Shown here piece by piece: positions 6,096-8,203 of a stretch of DNA of 8,203 bases (positions are counted from its first letter, which is position 1; each line of letters begins with the position of its first letter). A program made the position numbers and the translations under genes. Origin of the DNA: an uncultured Clostridia bacterium. GTDB lineage: Bacteria; Bacillota; Clostridia; Oscillospirales; CAG-272. The stretch is from positions 1 to 8,203 of the forward strand of contig CAMZBE010000046.1 in the NCBI GenBank assembly GCA_947304475.1, read 5' to 3'. The notes under the pieces were generated by a model. It saw only the letters and a program-made list of their open reading frames with translations, was not told where the DNA came from and ran no database searches.

Positions 6096-6148
6096 TCCTT
6101 TCTTCGCTTGCTTTCGACAAATCCCGCGAGCGGGGCAGAGCGGGGAAG

Positions 6149-7426
6149 TTACGCCTTTGGCGCGACCGAGAGCGTGACCGTCCCGACCAGTTTCGCGCGC
6201 GGCAGATCTACCCGCTGCATCTCGCCCGGGACCATCCGGCGCACCTTCTTCGAGAGGATCACGCCGTCGCCGTTCTCGGCGACCAGGGTAGCGTCGCGGA
6301 AACTGTCGGACACGCGGAAGAAGACGGTGACCTTCTCGGTTTCTCCGTCCCCGATCAGTTCCGGAACGGTGTAGCGCACGCCGTCCTTCGCCACGATCTT
6401 CGCCACGGGGGCGGTTTCGATTTTTTCTTTGTTCGCCAGGTAATCTGCGGCGGCGTTGCCCGCGATCTCACCCTCTTCCGAGACGAAGTCGACCAGGTCG
6501 TGCACGTGCAGGACGTTTCCGCAGGCGAACACGCCCGGGATCGAGGTCTCGCGGTTCTCGCGCACGGCGGCGCCGTTCGTCACGGGATCGATCGAGATGC
6601 CCGCCTGACGCGTCAGTTCGTTTTCGGGGATCAGACCGACCGAGAGCAGAAGCGTGTCGCAGGGAATCTTGCGTTCAGTGCCGGGGATCGGGCGGCGGCG
6701 TTCGTCGACCTCCGCCACCGTGACCGACTTCACGCGCTCCTCGCCCTCCACCTCGACGACGGTGGTCGAGAGGTAGAGCGGGATCCCGAAATCGTCAAGG
6801 CACTGCACGATATTCCGGCGCAGTCCGCCCGGGTGATCCATCACTTCGCAGACCGCCTGCACGTGCGCCCCTTCAAGCGTCATGCGGCGCGCCATGATCA
6901 GACCGATGTCGCCCGAACCGAGGATTACGATCTCACGTCCGGGGAGCAGTCCCATGCGGTTGACCATCTTCTGCGCGCAGCCCGCGGTATAGATCCCGGC
7001 GGGACGCGTTCCCACGACCGGAAGCGCTCCGCGAGGCCGCTCGCGGCAACCCATCGCGAGGATCACGGCGTCGGCGGCGTACACGCGCATGCCGTCTTCC
7101 GAAAGCACGGTCACGCGCCGGTCGTCCGACAGTTTGGTGACCGTCGCGCCGTACTCGATCTTGATGCCGCGCTCTTGTGCCATCTTCTCGTAGCGTCCGG
7201 CGTACTCCGGACCGGTCAACTCTTCGCCGAAGCGTTTCAGACCGAACCCGTTATGGATGCACTGCGGAAGGATGCCGCCGGCAAAATCCTGCCGCTCGCA
7301 GATCAGAATGTCGCGCACGCCTCTGTCGTAGGCGGCGACGGCGGCGGCAAGCCCCGCAGGGCCGGCGCCGATCACCAGAAGCCCGACTTTGATCTCGGGC
7401 AGCGCGTCGGTTTTCACGTTTGCCAT
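6149..7426 (-). CDS. GlpB-like NAD(FAD)-dependent dehydrogenase (pyridine nucleotide-disulphide oxidoreductase fold)
   Basis: This 425-aa flavoprotein has an N-terminal FAD-binding motif GAGPAG (20-25) and a GGILPQCIHNGFGL segment (50-63) typical of this group. It also has MGCRERPRG (125-133), followed by the family's RPAGIYTAGCAQ stretch (141-152). An NAD(H)-binding motif GSGDIG is at 170-175, and the second FAD contact GVFACGN at 298-304. The last ~85 residues form an extra beta-rich domain. The family passes electrons between pyridine nucleotide and a partner dehydrogenase. The protein is soluble, with no membrane segment. Its ATG lies 1 nt after the TGA of the GlpA-like gene, with a G-rich ribosome site (AAGGGGGG) inside the end of that gene, so the two are translationally coupled and probably form one complex. 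The true substrate of the complex is not shown by sequence. Confidence 0.92.
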   Translation of the reverse strand: MANVKTDALPEIKVGLLVIGAGPAGLAAAVAAYDRGVRDILICERQDFAGGILPQCIHNGFGLKRFGEELTGPEYAGRYEKMAQERGIKIEYGATVTKLSDDRRVTVLSEDGMRVYAADAVILAMGCRERPRGALPVVGTRPAGIYTAGCAQKMVNRMGLLPGREIVILGSGDIGLIMARRMTLEGAHVQAVCEVMDHPGGLRRNIVQCLDDFGIPLYLSTTVVEVEGEERVKSVTVAEVDERRRPIPGTERKIPCDTLLLSVGLIPENELTRQAGISIDPVTNGAAVRENRETSIPGVFACGNVLHVHDLVDFVSEEGEIAGNAAADYLANKEKIETAPVAKIVAKDGVRYTVPELIGDGETEKVTVFFRVSDSFRDATLVAENGDGVILSKKVRRMVPGEMQRVDLPRAKLVGTVTLSVAPKA

Positions 7427-7427
7427 A

Positions 7428-8203
7428 TCAGTTGCCCCCCTTCGTCCGTTCGTGGGCGATGTAACTTGCGCCGTCGCCCTTAGTGACCTCGGTCTCGTCG
7501 ATCCCGCGTTCGCGGCTGACCAGCGAGAGCAGCGAGGGAGAGCAGAAGCCGCCCTGGCATCTCCCCATCATGGACCGGGTGCGCCGTTTGATCCCGTCCA
7601 GCGTCAGCGCCGGCGGGTTCTGCCGCAGCGCGTCGCGGATCTCGCCTTCCGAGACCTCTTCGCACCGGCAGACGATCCGTCCGTAGGCGGGATCACGCCG
7701 GATCAGCGCGTCGCGCTCGACGTCGGTCATCTCTTTGGGACGAACGACGGTACGCACGGGATTGAAATTCGCCATCGGCTTTTCGGGGAGGAACCCCTTC
7801 TCGCCGAGCATCTGTCCGATCAGTTCCGCGATCGCGGGCGCCGCCGAAAGTCCCGGCGACTCGATCCCGGTCAGAACCAGGAAACCGTTCTGAAGGTCGA
7901 TTTCGAAATCGCCGCTTTCGCCCGCGGCACGCAGTCCGGCAAACGAGGTGATCCGACCGCCGAGCGGCACCGTCGGCACCATCTTCTTCGCCGCCGCGAT
8001 GATCTTGTCCTGCCCCGCGGCAGTCACCGCGCAGTTCGCGCCCTCGGGCAGATCCTCCGCCGTCGGACCGAGCAGCAGGTTGCCGTCCGCCGTCGGCGAG
8101 ACCAGAATGCCTTTGCCCGCCTTGGTCGGCAGAGTGAAGATCGTGCGGGAAACGATCCCGCCGCAGTTCCGGTCAAGCAGCAGATATTCGCCGCGGCGCG
8201 GGT
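7428..8203 (-). CDS. GlpA/LhgO-like FAD-dependent oxidoreductase with C-terminal BFD [2Fe-2S] domain, N-terminus beyond the right edge
   Basis: The frame is open to the right edge (first full codon at 8201), leaving 257 C-terminal residues. The fragment begins PRRGEYLLLD and continues with LPTKAGKGILVSPT, LLLGPTAED, ITSFAGLRA and GIESPGLSAAPAIAE. These are hallmarks of the DAO-type flavoproteins that include glycerol-3-phosphate dehydrogenase GlpA-like and L-2-hydroxyglutarate oxidase (LhgO) proteins. A BFD-like domain follows, with cysteine pairs CRCEE (C178, C180 of the fragment) and GRCQGGFC (C215, C220), which should bind a [2Fe-2S] cluster. The N-terminal FAD motif lies outside the window. 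A GTG at 8027 could be mistaken for a start, but coding similarity continues upstream of it. It is the upstream partner of the GlpB-like and DUF1667 genes. Glycerol-3-phosphate is the usual guess for the substrate; a 2-hydroxyacid is equally possible. Confidence 0.9.
   Translation of the reverse strand, partial: PRRGEYLLLDRNCGGIVSRTIFTLPTKAGKGILVSPTADGNLLLGPTAEDLPEGANCAVTAAGQDKIIAAAKKMVPTVPLGGRITSFAGLRAAGESGDFEIDLQNGFLVLTGIESPGLSAAPAIAELIGQMLGEKGFLPEKPMANFNPVRTVVRPKEMTDVERDALIRRDPAYGRIVCRCEEVSEGEIRDALRQNPPALTLDGIKRRTRSMMGRCQGGFCSPSLLSLVSRERGIDETEVTKGDGASYIAHERTKGGN

Noticed and set aside
5654..7483. 609-codon open frame on the plus strand, antisense to the DUF1667 and GlpB-like genes
   Set aside because: It overlaps two genes with clear family motifs, has the same His/Arg/Asp-rich shadow composition and runs straight through their spacer without any start signal.
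8025..8027. GTG as the start of a 199-aa BFD protein
   Set aside because: The 58 codons upstream to the window edge encode conserved GlpA/LhgO-type sequence (PRRGEYLLLD, LPTKAGKG), so the GTG is internal.

Overview
The window looks like a piece of a moderately GC-rich Bacillota chromosome, probably an uncultured clostridial lineage (Christensenellales-like is only a guess). Reasons: near-consensus sigma-A promoters with A-rich flanks, AGGAGG-type ribosome binding sites, a Gram-positive style lipoprotein, TypA and thiamine pyrophosphokinase (ThiN) of the Firmicutes type, and a three-gene flavoprotein cluster (GlpA-like, GlpB-like, DUF1667) common in Clostridia and Thermotogales. No mobile element, CRISPR array, tRNA or rRNA was seen.

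Layout. (1) 1-200: the 3' end of a plus-strand gene, probably a PotD-type polyamine ABC transporter substrate-binding protein. It ends at a strong hairpin with T-tracts on both sides (215-260), which also ends the converging minus-strand genes. (2) 262-3302, minus: a two-gene unit with a large uncharacterised secreted lipoprotein (790 aa) first and thiN 17 nt behind it. (3) 3303-3545: a divergent promoter region with two well-formed sigma-A promoters, one for the lipoprotein-thiN unit and one for typA. (4) 3546-5381, plus: typA (bipA), a ribosome-associated translational GTPase, complete. (5) 5382-5707: a gene-free stretch between convergent genes, packed with inverted repeats, several of which can act as terminators. 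(6) 5708 to the right edge, minus: a flavoprotein/Fe-S operon read from right to left. It holds a GlpA/LhgO-like FAD oxidoreductase with a C-terminal BFD [2Fe-2S] domain (cut by the edge), a GlpB-like NAD(FAD) dehydrogenase, and a small four-cysteine DUF1667 protein.

How the genes work together. The three right-hand genes probably form one redox enzyme: the GlpA-like subunit oxidises a 2-hydroxyacid or glycerol-3-phosphate type substrate, and electrons pass through the cysteine-rich parts to the pyridine-nucleotide flavoprotein. The substrate is not shown by the sequence. TypA and ThiN are housekeeping proteins. The lipoprotein is the least understood gene: it has a tandem pair of roughly 105-residue modules and no family I recognise. 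The most unusual non-coding region is 5392-5680, where hairpins occur in related pairs whose differences are compensatory. I saw no clear new defence or mobile system.
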